NCBI GenBank assembly: GCA_021234155.1
Contig: JAJEKV010000041.1
Coordinates: forward strand, 8,878,917 to 8,942,916
DNA length: 64,000 nucleotides
Reading direction: 5' to 3'
DNA from: Isoetes taiwanensis
Lineage: Eukaryota; Streptophyta; Lycopodiopsida; Isoetales; Isoetaceae
The position numbers and the translations under genes are program-made. Below are positions 35,225 through 46,631 of the stretch, piece after piece; the stretch's first letter is position 1; each line of letters begins with the position of its first letter. The notes under the pieces are model-generated. The model saw only the letters and a list, made by a program, of their open reading frames with translations. It had not been told where the DNA came from and did not search any database.

Positions 35225-35800
35225 CCCGGGGGGTGCAGCTAATGTATAGTCTATAGGGCATGTGCGTGCACAGGGTTAAAGAAAAAGGTCCTTATACGGT
35301 TAAAATACTAGAAAAAATCCCCTTATATGGAAATTTAAAGAAACTCTAGGTACACCCCCTACCATATATGTACGCTGAGTTCTGTAAATTCCTCCAAACC
35401 CCCTACCATATTTGTACAATTTATCTAAATTCAAACATACCCCCTACCATATTTTTATAATCAGTTTCATTTGGACAGAGACATTATTCTATAAGTCGTT
35501 ACGACGCCGCTACAAGCCCGTCCACAAGTGCTCTCGATAGGGGTTGTGTATACAGTTGACTACTTGATTGACCGGGTTGAATGTTAAGTAGCCATAATTT
35601 AAGGTTTAACCCGGGTTTAACTTGGGGACGAAGGACAATCATAACCCTCGAGGTAAATCATATCACGTGAACCATTGGCTTATTTATTGCCATGTAAATT
35701 GGTCAGTTCTTGAACCTTAAGGGGAAAGTTAACGCATGGTCTCGCACATGGTCAAATAACCTATAGACAAAATAGAAAGTATTCATAGAAATCTAGTATT
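35225..35800. other. Left terminal region of the TIR transposon
   Basis: Non-coding. After the terminal repeat there are three copies of CCCCCTACCATAT (about 35355, 35399, 35440), which may be subterminal protein-binding sites. Confidence 0.5.
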
Positions 35801-35865
35801 CATATTTGTGACACCCCAACACCAATTGCATCTATACATTTTCCTAATCCATGCAGTCAATTACA

Positions 35866-36730
35866 AATTCATGCTCACAATGGCCCCTTGCCACCCACTA
35901 AAAGGATTTAGTTAATTATTTTGTAGTTCTTCTAACGGTTGCACTTGGAATGTTATTTCAAGATGGAATTTTCACATTTGAATAACAATGGTTTAATTGA
36001 ACTATTAGTATTCATAAGGGATTCAACTCAAAAATCCATGTGAATTGCTCCAGTATATAATGAGCAAGTAATTGTGGAAACCTTGCCCATGTAAACCTTA
36101 CCCATGCAATGGTTGTTAGAAAAACCAAGCTTCAAACCATTCCTAAGCAATAAGTCTATTTTTAATTGGTATTTGCAATCAATGAACCACAAGTGCGGGT
36201 TTCAAAATAATAGGCTAAGGGCCATTGAAGTTCTAATGCAATACACGGGGCGATAGCATTGAAGCTCAAACAAAGCACTATCCACACAGTGCACTATTCA
36301 CCTACAAATACATGTCTACAACGGCCCTTTGCCACCCACTCGAAAAGGATTTAGTTATTTATTTTCTAGTTCTTCTAAGGTTTGCACTTAGAATGTTATT
36401 TCAAGATGAAATTTTCACATTTGAATAACAATGGCTTCATTGATATATCAGTACCCATAAGGGATTCAACTCAAAAATACATGTGAATTGCTCTAGTATA
36501 TAGTGAGCAAGTAATTCCGAAAACCTTACCCATATAATGGTTGCTATAAAAACCGGGATAAAAACCAAGCTTCATTTCTAAGCAATAAGTCCAATTTTAA
36601 TTGACCACAAGTGCAATTTTTAAAATAATAGGGTAAGGGCCATTGAAATTTTAACGCAGCAATACCCGGATTGAATCTCGAACAAAACATCGTTCACGCA
36701 AAGGCACTATTCACCTAGTGCAATCAGAGC
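35866..36730. repeat. 430-bp tandem duplication in the TIR transposon
   Basis: Two copies (about 35866-36298 and 36299-36730) share GCCACCCACT, TTCACATTTGAATAACAATGG, AAGGGATTCAACTCAAAAAT and AGTGAGCAAGTAATT, with roughly 10% change. No coding frame is shared. Confidence 0.85.
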
Positions 36731-37354
36731 ATTCGATTTCAATCTGCTATAGCCTAAGTGGGATGTTCTTCTTCCAATAGCTTCCGTTTTCACCATCCTA
36801 GACAAAAACCAGCTTGTTTCCCAACAAATAACCTCAGATCAAATAACCATCCTAGACAACCCTGAATAACGTATCATCCACAATACAACATACTTGACAT
36901 GCTCTTTTTTTTCTCAAACCATGATTTTATTTAACCTCTGCGGTGCTTCTAGATGCACTAAAGAACTTATACCACCGCATGTCACAAAATTTGGAAAGAA
37001 CCTAAGACATGGATCAAAAAAAAAAAAGCAAGATCGCAAAAAAAACCGCAAAAAAGATCGCAAAAAGACGCAAGATCAGATGGTAGGTATCAGATGATCT
37101 ATTCAACATTTAACATCACAGTTTCATCACAGTATGTCAATCTGAGCAGACATTTAACATCACAGTTTCATCAATCTAGAATAAAAAAACCTTTAAAACC
37201 ACAAGTAAAATTCATTGTAGCTCAAAATGTAAATACATCTAAAGTCTCCAAACACCAAATACGTCCACTACACCTAGTACATACCGAATAATGTTTTCTG
37301 AACATTCTTCTGAATATCTGATGCAGTCTTAGAAAACTAACATAACACTACATA
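36731..37354. other. Non-coding 3' flank of the transposase-like gene
   Basis: Includes an A-rich low-complexity run (37015-37070, repeats of AAAAAAGATCGC). No gene seen. Confidence 0.5.
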
Positions 37355-40300
37355 TCAATGAACTTGGTGCTTGTTGCTCGCATGTCTGTGTAACCAATAA
37401 AAGGAACTATTCAGAAACTAAAATCAGAAACTAACGCTGCTTATCATGTTATTCAAATCAGAAATTATCCATACAAATTTTATTTAGTTTAATATGACAT
37501 GTACCTCCACAAAATTCGATTTATCTTCGTATTGAACCTATCTTGCCACACGTTTCCCTTGGCCTCTGCAAAAAAGTTTAGGCAGTGCGCTATTTAGTAA
37601 CCAACAAAATAAAATGCCAAAAAATACTTACGAGATTTCAAAAATTCATCAAACTTTGTCTTGTCACCGTCACATAGTTCGTACTTATTGGTAACAGGGT
37701 TGAATGTGAAATTGGCAAGCGAAATGACACTCTCTAACTCTACAATCTGGTTCTCCAACAAATCGTACGTGTACAAATGACGGGAATCGCCTAGCACCTT
37801 ATCAAATTCTCTGTACCAGGCCATGTTCACCTCAACAGCATAGGATGGCCTACTGGCTAAGTCAACGGGTTCTCGAGTTTCTCTCCACGACCTTCCAACC
37901 TTCTTCCTCATGCTAAGCACCCGACCAACATACCAAACAGACTTTGGTGTTTTCAATATTTTCTTCGAACTCCTTGTCCCTCTTCTACTTGTCTCTTCTT
38001 CCACTTCAAGTTCAAAGTAAACAGCTGCATCACTACCTATGCCCAAGCTTGTCCCTGCATCAATATCACTGGAGTCTTCACTGGTCACAAACCTAGATTT
38101 GACCTTGGTTAATCTGTCCTTTGACAGCCAAGGATTACCATTAAGTTGGCTAACTAATGTACTCTTGCAAATGACTTTCCCTTCCACCATCACATGGTGC
38201 TGCACCTTATGTTGGATTCCTTCTGCGTGATCTACCATCTCATCGAATACATGTTTCAATTGTGACTGATCGGCTGCAACCTCATCATCCTCGGTGCTTG
38301 AGGCAGGTGGCATCTCTAGTTCATCACATTCATCACTGGTCGGGCTTGCATCAGCTACCTCGCGTGCAAGTTGAAAGAATTTCTCGTGTAGCCATGGAAA
38401 ATCCCACCATTCCGTTCCTAACTTTGGCTCCATTCCACATTTCTTGCAAAGGGACTGTGCACTTCTAAGTCCTCTTTGTAGCAAACCAATGACTAATTCA
38501 TCTGTAGCTACAACCCCATAATCTCCCAAGTTTGCTGCTGCCATATTAACTTGACCAACAAATTGCGTTTCTAACTTGAACCAAATATTCTCCATTTTAG
38601 CGTGTGCTTTGGGGAAAAGCAAATCAGCTTGTGCCTGGTAATCTGCTACTTTATTCAATGCACCTGCACTATGGAGAAGGTCTGCCCCATCATAACTACG
38701 CTCGTTCCCAACCATACCACCTACTTTAGAGAAAAAGTTCTCACAACAGTCGCTGCCCGTCAAATCAAGTGGAACCATTAGGGTTGGGAAAAAATCTCTA
38801 AAATACTTCACCAGCAAGACTACAAAATGGCAAGAGATCTCTATGTCCACAAATGTCTGTTGACTGATGAAATTCTCCTTCACTGAATAAACATGGTGAT
38901 TAATCAACCACAATCTCCACAATCTGGATTATGAAAGCAACAGTTATTGATTATCTAAAACACTATATGACGGAAACTAGAAGTACCTAAAGAAGAAGGC
39001 AACAGTTGCTGCAGCCTCAACTCGAGCTGCCAAGTCCTTGTACGGGGATAAGAAAATGTCTATGTACAAAGCTACTACCTTCAGATATATCTCCGTTCCA
39101 AGATTATTCTCTCTTTTTGTGTTGTTCTCTTCTCTCAAATATGTAAGGCACTGTTGAACCCTGCGACTTGCAAGTCGTTGCACGGCTCTCCAATTCTGGC
39201 TATTCTATGGCTATTTGAATGCATTCATATCAGTTGTTCCTCCTGCTATCAGTTCATTCTTTAAATAATTATGCTTGCACACAAACAAAGTAGGAGATTA
39301 ACAAACCTCGTGGTAAGAAGGTAAACAATGACTGCTGTTTCGCTTCCAGTGTGGAGAACTTGGATGGTCGACCAAGTTTTTTGCGATTTTCCTCATACTT
39401 TTTAACATGAGCTTGGGAGGTGATATGCTCCGTCGCTGAAACTATAATATCACCTGCCAAAGATACATTTAATCCTGTAAGAAGAAGACGGAGAAGAAGA
39501 GCGCATTCGAATAGAGACATCAAATTTGGCTTCATCACCATGACCAAGGAGGGAAAAAGTTTACCGCTTGGTGGAAAAAGTTTCAGACCCCTTGAACAAA
39601 TGTCACAAGTGATGAGGATCCTGTTAAGGTTACTGTAGTCTCCAAATGTATACGATAAAGGAGAATGACGTGCCATTCTCCATTGACCATTTCGCAAGCT
39701 CACCCTCCAAAGAACCCTTGAACTTGTTTCTTATTTGCTTCCAACACAAGCTTTACACGCTCACCGTGTGTAGCTTAATAATTAGGAGATAGTTAGGGAA
39801 TATAAAACCTAGAAAACTCTGGAGCAAAAAATCAGAAATCCAAAAGTGCAAAAGTGCAGACCTGGCCTAAGTTTTTCATCCTCATGGCTCATCTTGACTC
39901 TAGCAAAATATTTATCCAAATGGGCCTTCGTTTTGCAATGCGAGGCAAAAAAGTTGTACCACATATCTTCACCGCTTTCTCCCCATATTCATTTGTTACA
40001 TTCACAAACAATAGATCTTGAACTTGGCTTTTTACCATCCTCGCCGCATGAGGTGAGCTCAAATTTGTCATGCCCGTTGATTGCCACAAGCTTTCTCCTC
40101 ACTTTTTCTATCTGCGCCAGTTTATACATCGCTACTTCTCCGTGCCTTGCAAGCTTTGATTGCATCCGGCTGACTTGTCTTGAACCTTCTCCTTCACCTT
40201 CACTAAAAGTTCTAATACAGCAATATGGAGGATTAATACCACAACTAAAAAATACAAGAAAAAATTGTAGCGCAAGTGAAGTTATATACCTTTTCTCGTC

Positions 40301-40880
40301 CCCTTTTCAGAGTACTTCCTCGGATGATTCTAGTGATCCCACATCGGTCCGAGGTTCGGATCGAGGTTTCTTTAAAAGTCGGCATGGCATATTCATCAAC
40401 GATATCACACTCTTTGTCCGCTTCAAATACAAGGTTGCTTGGGTTGCTTCACGCCAACTCATTGGCAAATGCCACATCGGCCAGAGGTTCAGATCGAGGT
40501 TTCTTAAAAGCTGGCATGTCAGATTCATGCAAAAGTTCAAGATCAGCAAGGATATCACACTCTTTGTCTGCTTCAAATACAGGTTGCTTGGGTTGCTTCA
40601 CAACCAACTCATTGGCAAATGCAACTTCTACTGTGTTCTCACGACAAAAATGCCTCTCTTCCCGCTTTTTGGAAATAGGAATCCGTCCAGAACCCGTGAA
40701 GCAAAACTCTTTGCCCTTCAAAGCATCTAATTCATCTACTTCTATCTCCCTTCGAACCACACTATAGCTGCAGTTTGGTGAGCAATGCACGTACCCAATC
40801 TCAGTTTTCTCCAAAAAAATAAACACTGGCCTGACTGTATCCTCATGTGACATTGGAATGAGTTCAAAAACAAGAAACAA
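37355..40880 (-). CDS. Transposase-like gene of the TIR element, multi-exon (model partly inferred)
   Basis: Well-supported 3' part, all on the minus strand: exon about 39207-38987 (NSQNWRAVQRLASRRVQQCL, then YIDIFLSPYKDLAARVEAAA); 63-bp intron; exon 38923-37632 (430 codons, no stop); exon 37565-37505; exon 37385-37355 ending HASNKHQVH. All junctions have GT..AG and keep phase. The large exon holds NFISQQTFVDIEISCHFVVL, LVKYFRDFFP and LDLTGSDCCENFFSKVGGM, then an acidic region and a C-terminal domain with VWYVGRVLSMRKK. The 5' part is uncertain. Met 40880 or Met 40853 (MSHEDTVRPVFIFLEKTE) opens a frame with HCSPNCSYSVVRREIEV. This runs into a 120-bp tandem coding repeat with three one-base indels in its second copy. 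Exon-like pieces at 40210-40020, 39960-39850 and 39700-39300 follow. It is the only gene in the element. Confidence 0.65.
40310..40620 (-). repeat. About 120-bp tandem repeat in the transposase-like 5' exon
   Basis: Both units contain GATATCACACTCTTTGTC, GGTTGCTTGGGTTGCTTCAC and CCAACTCATTGGCAAATGC. In frame the upstream unit encodes FEADKECDILADLELLHE and KKPRSEPLADVAFANEL. The other differs by three single-base indels, so only one unit is readable in a given frame. Confidence 0.8.
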
Positions 40881-41341
40881 GAATGCAGCCCCCTTAAACT
40901 AGAACGGATTCAGTCCTCTTAGAACAGATTTATAGGGCTGTAGCAATGCCCTAGCAATGCCTGTAACAATGCATTTCCCTGATTCAGATTCTAACTACGA
41001 TAATCAAACCCTGCTACTAAACCTCCAAAAACTACCTTACCTTGCAGATTGTAGCTCGGGCAGCACGTCACGGGCTTTCTCTCGATGGGCTCGACCTCGA
41101 GGAACACAAGATCCGGGAGAAGACTCGAGGCGGGAGCTCGTCGATTCCAAAAAAAAAAAATTGTTTGGGCCCCTTCACGTATACGGACCGGGGGGGAACC
41201 ATTGAAGGTACCCCCTCACGTATGCATAAAAAAACCAACCCTTAGAACTGCCGTACGTATACGTACGGATTGCCCTAAAAAGGGACCCCCTTCTGTACAC
41301 GCACATGTATGGGGGTCCCAAGAAGATGTGCACCCCCCCGG
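40881..41341. promoter_or_regulatory. 5' flank and right terminal region of the TIR transposon
   Basis: Region upstream of the transposase-like gene. GC-rich stretches CCGGGGGGGAACC (41189) and GGTACCCCCTCACGTATGC, and palindromic ACGTATACGTACGG repeats (41250-41270), lie within 160 bp of the end. These are plausible promoter or end-recognition sites; no TATA was selected. Confidence 0.4.
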
Positions 41342-41690
41342 ATCTAGAAGAATATAGAATGGAAGCTGAGAATGCTAATTTGCTTAAAAAAGCCAAGGAT
41401 TTGGCTGCTTTCAAAGCTGCTCATAAAATACAAGGTACTTTCAAGACTGGAGAATTGGTTCTGAAATGAAATAAATCAAGGGAAGATTCTACTAGTAAGT
41501 TTGAAAATCTTTGGGAGGGCCCCTATGAGGTGTTGGAACCTGCAGGCACCAATTCTTATTGGCTGAAGGAATTAACTTCAGGGATGCCACTTCCAAATCC
41601 TATCAACACTATTCACCTGAAAAGGTACTGGGACCAGCATATATGTTTGTCTCTTTTTATGTTCTAGAACTTAGACAAGTTAGAGTTAAA
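41342..41690 (+). pseudogene. Gypsy integrase C-terminal domain
   Basis: Resumes after the insertion with EYRMEAENANLLKKAKDLAA, then GTFKTGELVLK followed by a stop (41467), FENLWEGPYEVLEPAGTNSY and NTIHLKRYWDQ. The order K..GxLVL..NLWEGPY..L matches the integrase C-terminal fold. It ends near 41666. Confidence 0.8.
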
Positions 41691-42435
41691 GTTAGAGTAG
41701 GTTGAATAAGTTGGATTAGATTTCACTTGTCTTAAATTTAGAACTAATGCTTTCATTAAGTTTATATTTGCAGATTAGCCAGTATGAAGGATGAGCCATC
41801 AAATAGCTTCAAAACAGAGATTTTTATTAATTGCCAAGTGTCATTTGCAGGAGCACCCTTTTTCCATTTTCATTCATCTGTCTCATTGTGGTCCTGCCCT
41901 CCATTAAGCCATGCTCTTTCATTTTATCTCCCCAAATGTGCACTCTGCAAATTCAGCTTCACCATCATAGCAGAGTCGCAAGGATCAAGTTTAACTTGTT
42001 TGTATGTTTCCATGACAGGTGCACCCTTTCTCCATCTTTATTCATCTGCCATAAGTGGTCCTGCTATCCATTTAAACTCCTTATTCTTGTCTCATTCCCA
42101 AAAGAAAGCACTCTGCAATTCAGCTTCACCATCATAGCAGAGTTGCATTTTTAAGGATCAGGGAAGCACACATTTTTCTTGTTTTGGCGAGATTCTCACA
42201 TTTACACACTCATTTCATCTCATACACTCCATTTCCATCACCATATTACCATATTCACAACTCATTCTCACCTTTGTCATTCACTCACATCCACTCACTA
42301 CCATATTCACCACTATTTCATCAACACTTGCACTTTATACCCTCTTTTTTCTATAATTCTCACTTGGACACTTTGGGACAAAATTGAAGACCCCTTATGG
42401 CTGAGGGGACCAGCCATTTTCTTGTTTTGGCGAGA
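41691..42435. other. Gypsy 3' non-coding region, internal duplications
   Basis: Two units of about 168 bp (41849-42016 and 42017-42150) share GCACCCTTT, TGGTCCTGCY and CAGCTTCACCATCATAGCAG. TTTTCTTGTTTTGGCGAGAT occurs at 42173 and again at 42417, the second time touching the 3' LTR. A classic polypurine tract is not evident; GGCTGAGGGGA at 42400 is the closest. Confidence 0.6.
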
Positions 42436-44259
42436 TGTTGCCCCCAAAGGGCAACATACTAATTGATTGGTTTATTTGTTAAAGTTAGGAAGGCTAAGTC
42501 AAAGGAAAACTTGGTAGTCAACATTGGTATGAAGGTCAAAGGATATTTATCTTCAAGGTCAACTCTCATAAGGAATACTTCATTTGAGGTCAAAGCTAGT
42601 CAAAGAGGTGCTGGGTTAAAGAAGATTGGAAGATGTTTTTTGAAGATTGGAAGTTAGAGTTTGGAAGACCCCATGGTATTTCATTTTTACCCATATTCTT
42701 ACCCCCCATTTTCCTAGTCATATTCCCCTTATGCTTATATTTTCCCTTGCTCACCTTTTGCCAAATCACACCTTGTTTGCCTAATTCCTTTCTCTAATGC
42801 CTTTTGCCTTCTCATTTCATACCCCTTTTTCCATTCTTATTACACCTTTATAAATACCCCTAGTCCATTCCTTGTTTGAGATTTTATGACCATTTTGTTT
42901 GCCCACCATTGTGCCTAAAATATTCATGTTACCCATGGAATATTCCAATGCATGGTATCTAGACCTAGCATATTCCCCAAAGAATTAGGGTTGCCATCTC
43001 CTCAAGTGATCAAATTATCTAATTATTTTATGAGGCACCCTTTGAAACCATAGTCTAACTTTTCAAAACTTCGAAATACAGCATATTCCAAGTATATACC
43101 CCCAAAAATACGGCCACCGTATCGCGAAATTTCAGGAAAAATACGGTTGGGGAACCCTAAATCTGTAAACTTGCTCGAATCACGCCGGAATTGGATTCCT
43201 AAACCTTAACAACTATCTATTCTTGGATTCCCGCTCATAAGCATTTCATTAAGCCTAAAATTAAGCCCTAAGATGCCGGAATCATCAAATCCAGATCTAT
43301 ATATCGGGGAAACAATTACAGAAGTTTTTTGAAGGCCCAGACGCATCAAACCTCGACATTGATACATGCTGAGCATGATCTGAAGACGTTCTTGAAGTCT
43401 CTGAGTGTTCCACAGTTTAATCTGAGAAGATTGGACTGATATTATTGATTTGATACTATTATTGACCTCCTAAGCTACATTATTGATTGATCTATGTTCC
43501 TAAGATTCTTATTCACCTTGTATTACCTTCATATCAATGAAAATTGATTGCCAAGTATTCAAAAAGTTTACTGTCATGGTCCTTTAGTATTTTTGCATCA
43601 CAAACATTTTTACAGTAAAGAATTCCCTTATTTTTTCCAGCATATGACCATCTGCACTTCATTTCCCATCTTATTTGCACCTGTGTGCACAAAAATTTCG
43701 AAAAAATTCCATTCCAAACTCAAGTTACCATTTTTTGCATTCTGTCTGATACAAATTTAGACTGATATCCACAAAACAGTGCCAAAAAAATAGCTTTCAT
43801 GATTCAAATCATGATTTGACAGCATGCACCTCACCTTTGAAGCCTATATAGCATCTTAGTTTTGAAATTTCCTCAAATTTCAACCTACCACTCAAGTTAT
43901 AAAACTCTGAGCTCTGGTATTGACTAAAATTTGACCCGACTTTGAGACTGAATATCTTATAAATTAAAACTCAGACTTGGTCAAGATCTTTATCCTCACT
44001 CGCCTACAACTTTTCTGAACAAGTCACAGTCATCTGACCTTGGAAATCAATCTGCATATGGGATCTGCATCAATTTGAGTAAAGGGTCCAAATTCCAGAA
44101 TTGGGAAAGGTATGAAAACTCTGTAACTGAGCTTTTTCTTTGGAAAATTCTTGTGTAGATTGATCACCTTAAGTGATCTGGAGGTTCTAACCCCACCTTG
44201 AGTGAAAACTCAAGTTGGCTTCTTGTGTTTGACTCTCTAAGCCAGGTTGAGGGTCAACA
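42436..44259 (+). repeat. 3' LTR of the Gypsy element
   Basis: 1824 bp, same ends as the 5' LTR. Differences include CCATGGTATTTCATT for the longer CCATTCCACCCCCTAGTCATT, loss of 16 bp near 43918, and several CG-to-TG or CA changes consistent with methylation decay. Confidence 0.93.
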
Positions 44260-44261
44260 TA

Positions 44262-44495
44262 TGTCTCAGTTTATTTGTGTTTAAAAGATAATGTAATGTG
44301 ATCTCGAACTCTGATTGATGTGATTTTAGCTTTGATGGGAAGATATCTTTCTCATCTACAAATTGAAGGACACATTCCTGTTTGGATCATTAGAAAAAAA
44401 TTATTGCCATTTTATCGAATATACTCGTAAAACAAGGGCATTTTCATTATTTTGCAAATATATAGGGGGTATTTTTACAATTTGCCCATACAAAA
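44262..44495. repeat. Right arm of the inverted-repeat element around the Gypsy
   Basis: Reverse complement of 21395-21613 with divergence. Outside it, ACTATCACTTACGAAGTATTCAATTTAG (44672-44699, shown only in part as a match) parallels a similar direct copy at 21374-21401, which may mark the edges of the older host element. Confidence 0.6.
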
Positions 44496-44699
44496 AATGG
44501 CATCTTGTAGTTCTTAAGAAATTTCAAAGTCTTTGGGTTGCAACTTATCTTATATGAGATTCAAGAGAGCCTCTATAATTTGCATCAATGTTTGTCATGG
44601 ATCTTGGCACTCATAATAGAAATGGGTGCAATTACATTCCAATTTTTCTTCCTTTTTCTGATTCAGGAGATACTATCACTTACGAAGTATTCAATTTAG

Positions 44700-46630
44700 C
44701 ATCAGAAGATGGCATCTTGAAGGATTCTAAAGTCTTTTAGATTGGTATCTTATACGAGATACGATAAGGTTGGCAAAGCATCAGAGCACTAAAGTTTAGT
44801 CAATACTTGGGCAAAAAAATGGGGGTTAGGATTTAAAAAAATATTTTTTATATTACAAGCAATGGTTCTTTGATAGAACTTTTTGGCATCTGTTGCATGA
44901 GGATGGCAGGCGGCCATATCGTGATCCTCCTATCCTGGAAGAAAGGGCGAGTATGCCAGATGGTCAGATGTTGCTCCACATGTATTGGAGCCTGGTCCGC
45001 ATGTGGGCTACCAAAAAAAGGCCTAAAACAATGGTCAATTTTGCATAAAGGCTGGGTTCATTGGTTTTGGTTGCAGGCTTTATTTGAGTGATGAGTACTC
45101 ATCCTCCAATAGGTAGCCTCAGAATTCAAGGATGTTCCTTCGTAAGCTGGCCATGAGTGTGTCTAAGGGGTCTGTGGATACTGTGGGCAAACCTCCTGAG
45201 AGTAGTGCAGTGGCAACATATAGAGGTTAGTGGCAAGGATTCAAGCTCTTTGATGATGTGAATATGTACATGAGTATGTTTGAAGAAATTCCAAGGGGCA
45301 TTGTTGGTGATGGCAGAGCTGAGCATAACCAGGATTTTGAATTTATTAATTGCCTCAACTCCCTATTGTTGGAAGTGAAGATCAACCTCTTGTCCTCTAG
45401 TTTACTAGCAAGGCTCCTGTTTTTGAAGACAAGGGTTATGGAAACAAGTGTCTCCTAGAAAGAAGAAACTGACAGTGAGGAAGAGAATCATTAAGAAAGC
45501 TCCACGAGCAATTCTTCCATAAAAGCCAGCCCTCTTTCCTAGATGTTAGCGAGACTTTAGCATAGGAGGAGTGCATGTATGGCATGCTGTATACTCCTCT
45601 ATATGTACATTTTTGAATGCAAAGTGCTTTAGTGGAATCATGAACTTGGAGAGAGGGCCAAATTTAGACCACCATCATGTGCAATGCATCTTTAGAATTG
45701 GCTTAGCAAGTCCTATAGCAGTGAATGCAAGGCTGAAGGAATATTTGAGCTGGAATACCCATAAACCCACGGGTGCTATTATTTTGTGTAAGGCTCTGAG
45801 CCATACCGGCAGGTGCTATTATTTTGTGAGAGAATGCTGGGCGACTATCTCAAGAACATGGGGAAGCAGGATTATAGGCATCATATGACAGCTGTAACTA
45901 CTGAATAAATTGATCTTGGAAAGTATTTGTATGCTTTCTACGGAGCAGGTGACATCAAGAAGTGTCATTTGGACAACAGTAACCTGCTTCTGAAGGCCAG
46001 GCACTTCCAGCTTTATCGTGGTAGGCGGCAGCTCGATGCATCTCTTATTTGCATTATGCTTCATACAGAGAAGTTTTTGCCCAATGGAGCTTGGGTCCTA
46101 CCATCTAGCACATCCTTCATCTCGCAACAACGTCTAGAAGCCGCCCCTCACTTAACCTTAAATCCAAAGCATGCTACTCATAGCAACGTTAGAAATGTAG
46201 TCTATGGGCTTTCTCCTAGAATTAGTGTTAGTGGAGTGTGTTGAGAAGACCAGAAGGAGGTATTGGAATGCTGAGGCCGTCATTCATGATGTTGAAGGAA
46301 GCGAGGGCAATGAGGAATGTGGAGAAAAGGCACTTGAGGAGTTGTCGGCATTTGATGATCACCCTGCAGACACAACCCTTGGTTTGCTGTCCAAGTTACA
46401 TCCTCCTGAATATCCGGGATTGCTCTTTCTCTGCTAAGTAAGTTAGAGTGTCTTTCCTTTATTCATGTACATATTTCTTGCTTTTCATGTCGGCACAGTG
46501 AAAAAGCTTGGTAGTGCTTTGGGCGATGTAAATGAAGATGCTGTTTGAGCCCGCTTGTAAATATAGACATAGATTCCGATGAACTTGAAAAGTATGCACA
46601 TGTTGCAAGTGAGAACAAATCTGAGCATTT
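44700..46630 (+). pseudogene. Decayed coding-like region, family unknown
   Basis: Plus-strand frames switch several times but read non-random protein. Examples are LHEDGRRPYRDPPILEERAS and MPDGQMLLHMYWSLVRMWAT (44885-45000), then MFLRKLAMSVSKGSVDTVGK and FKLFDDVNMYMSMFEEIPRG (45133-45300), and YLYAFYGAGDIKKCHLDNSN (45925). At least five stops or shifts separate them. It resembles an old gene or a viral or transposon ORF; I could not assign it. Confidence 0.4.
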
Positions 46631-46631
46631 C

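Larger units (their letters stand above)
35225..41341. mobile_element. TIR DNA transposon, 6.1 kb, 8-bp target duplication, unusual transposase class
   Basis: The left end CCCGGGGGGTGCA is matched by the inverse of the right end (reads CCGGGGGGGTGCAC on the minus strand). A second block of similarity inside both ends reads CATGTGCGTGYACAG. The octamer ATCTAGAA flanks it (35217-35224, 41342-41349), and the interrupted integrase codons continue in frame outside. It carries one minus-strand multi-exon gene (40880-37355) that fits none of the common plant transposases (hAT, MULE, CACTA, Harbinger, Mariner). Its DCCENFFSKVGGM-type motif recalls large cysteine-containing transposases such as the KDZ/Zisupton group; this assignment is tentative. 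Confidence 0.85.
21614..44259 (+). mobile_element. Nested Gypsy LTR retrotransposon, 22.6 kb with TATGT target duplication
   Basis: The LTRs are 21614-23453 and 42436-44259, starting TGTTGCCCCC and ending GGGTCAACA. TATGT flanks both ends (21609-21613, 44260-44264). Between them lie gag, protease, an RNase H-like domain, reverse transcriptase, a second RNase H and integrase, all with stops or shifts. About 12.8 kb of the length is two later insertions, a Helitron (27943-34654) and a TIR DNA transposon (35225-41341). The element itself is therefore near 9.8 kb. The LTRs are largely alike but differ by many substitutions and indels, including a 16-bp deletion in the 3' copy. Confidence 0.95.

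Noticed and set aside
35809-35830. TGTGACACCCCAACACC as a possible LTR start
   Set aside because: No matching end, PBS or second copy nearby.
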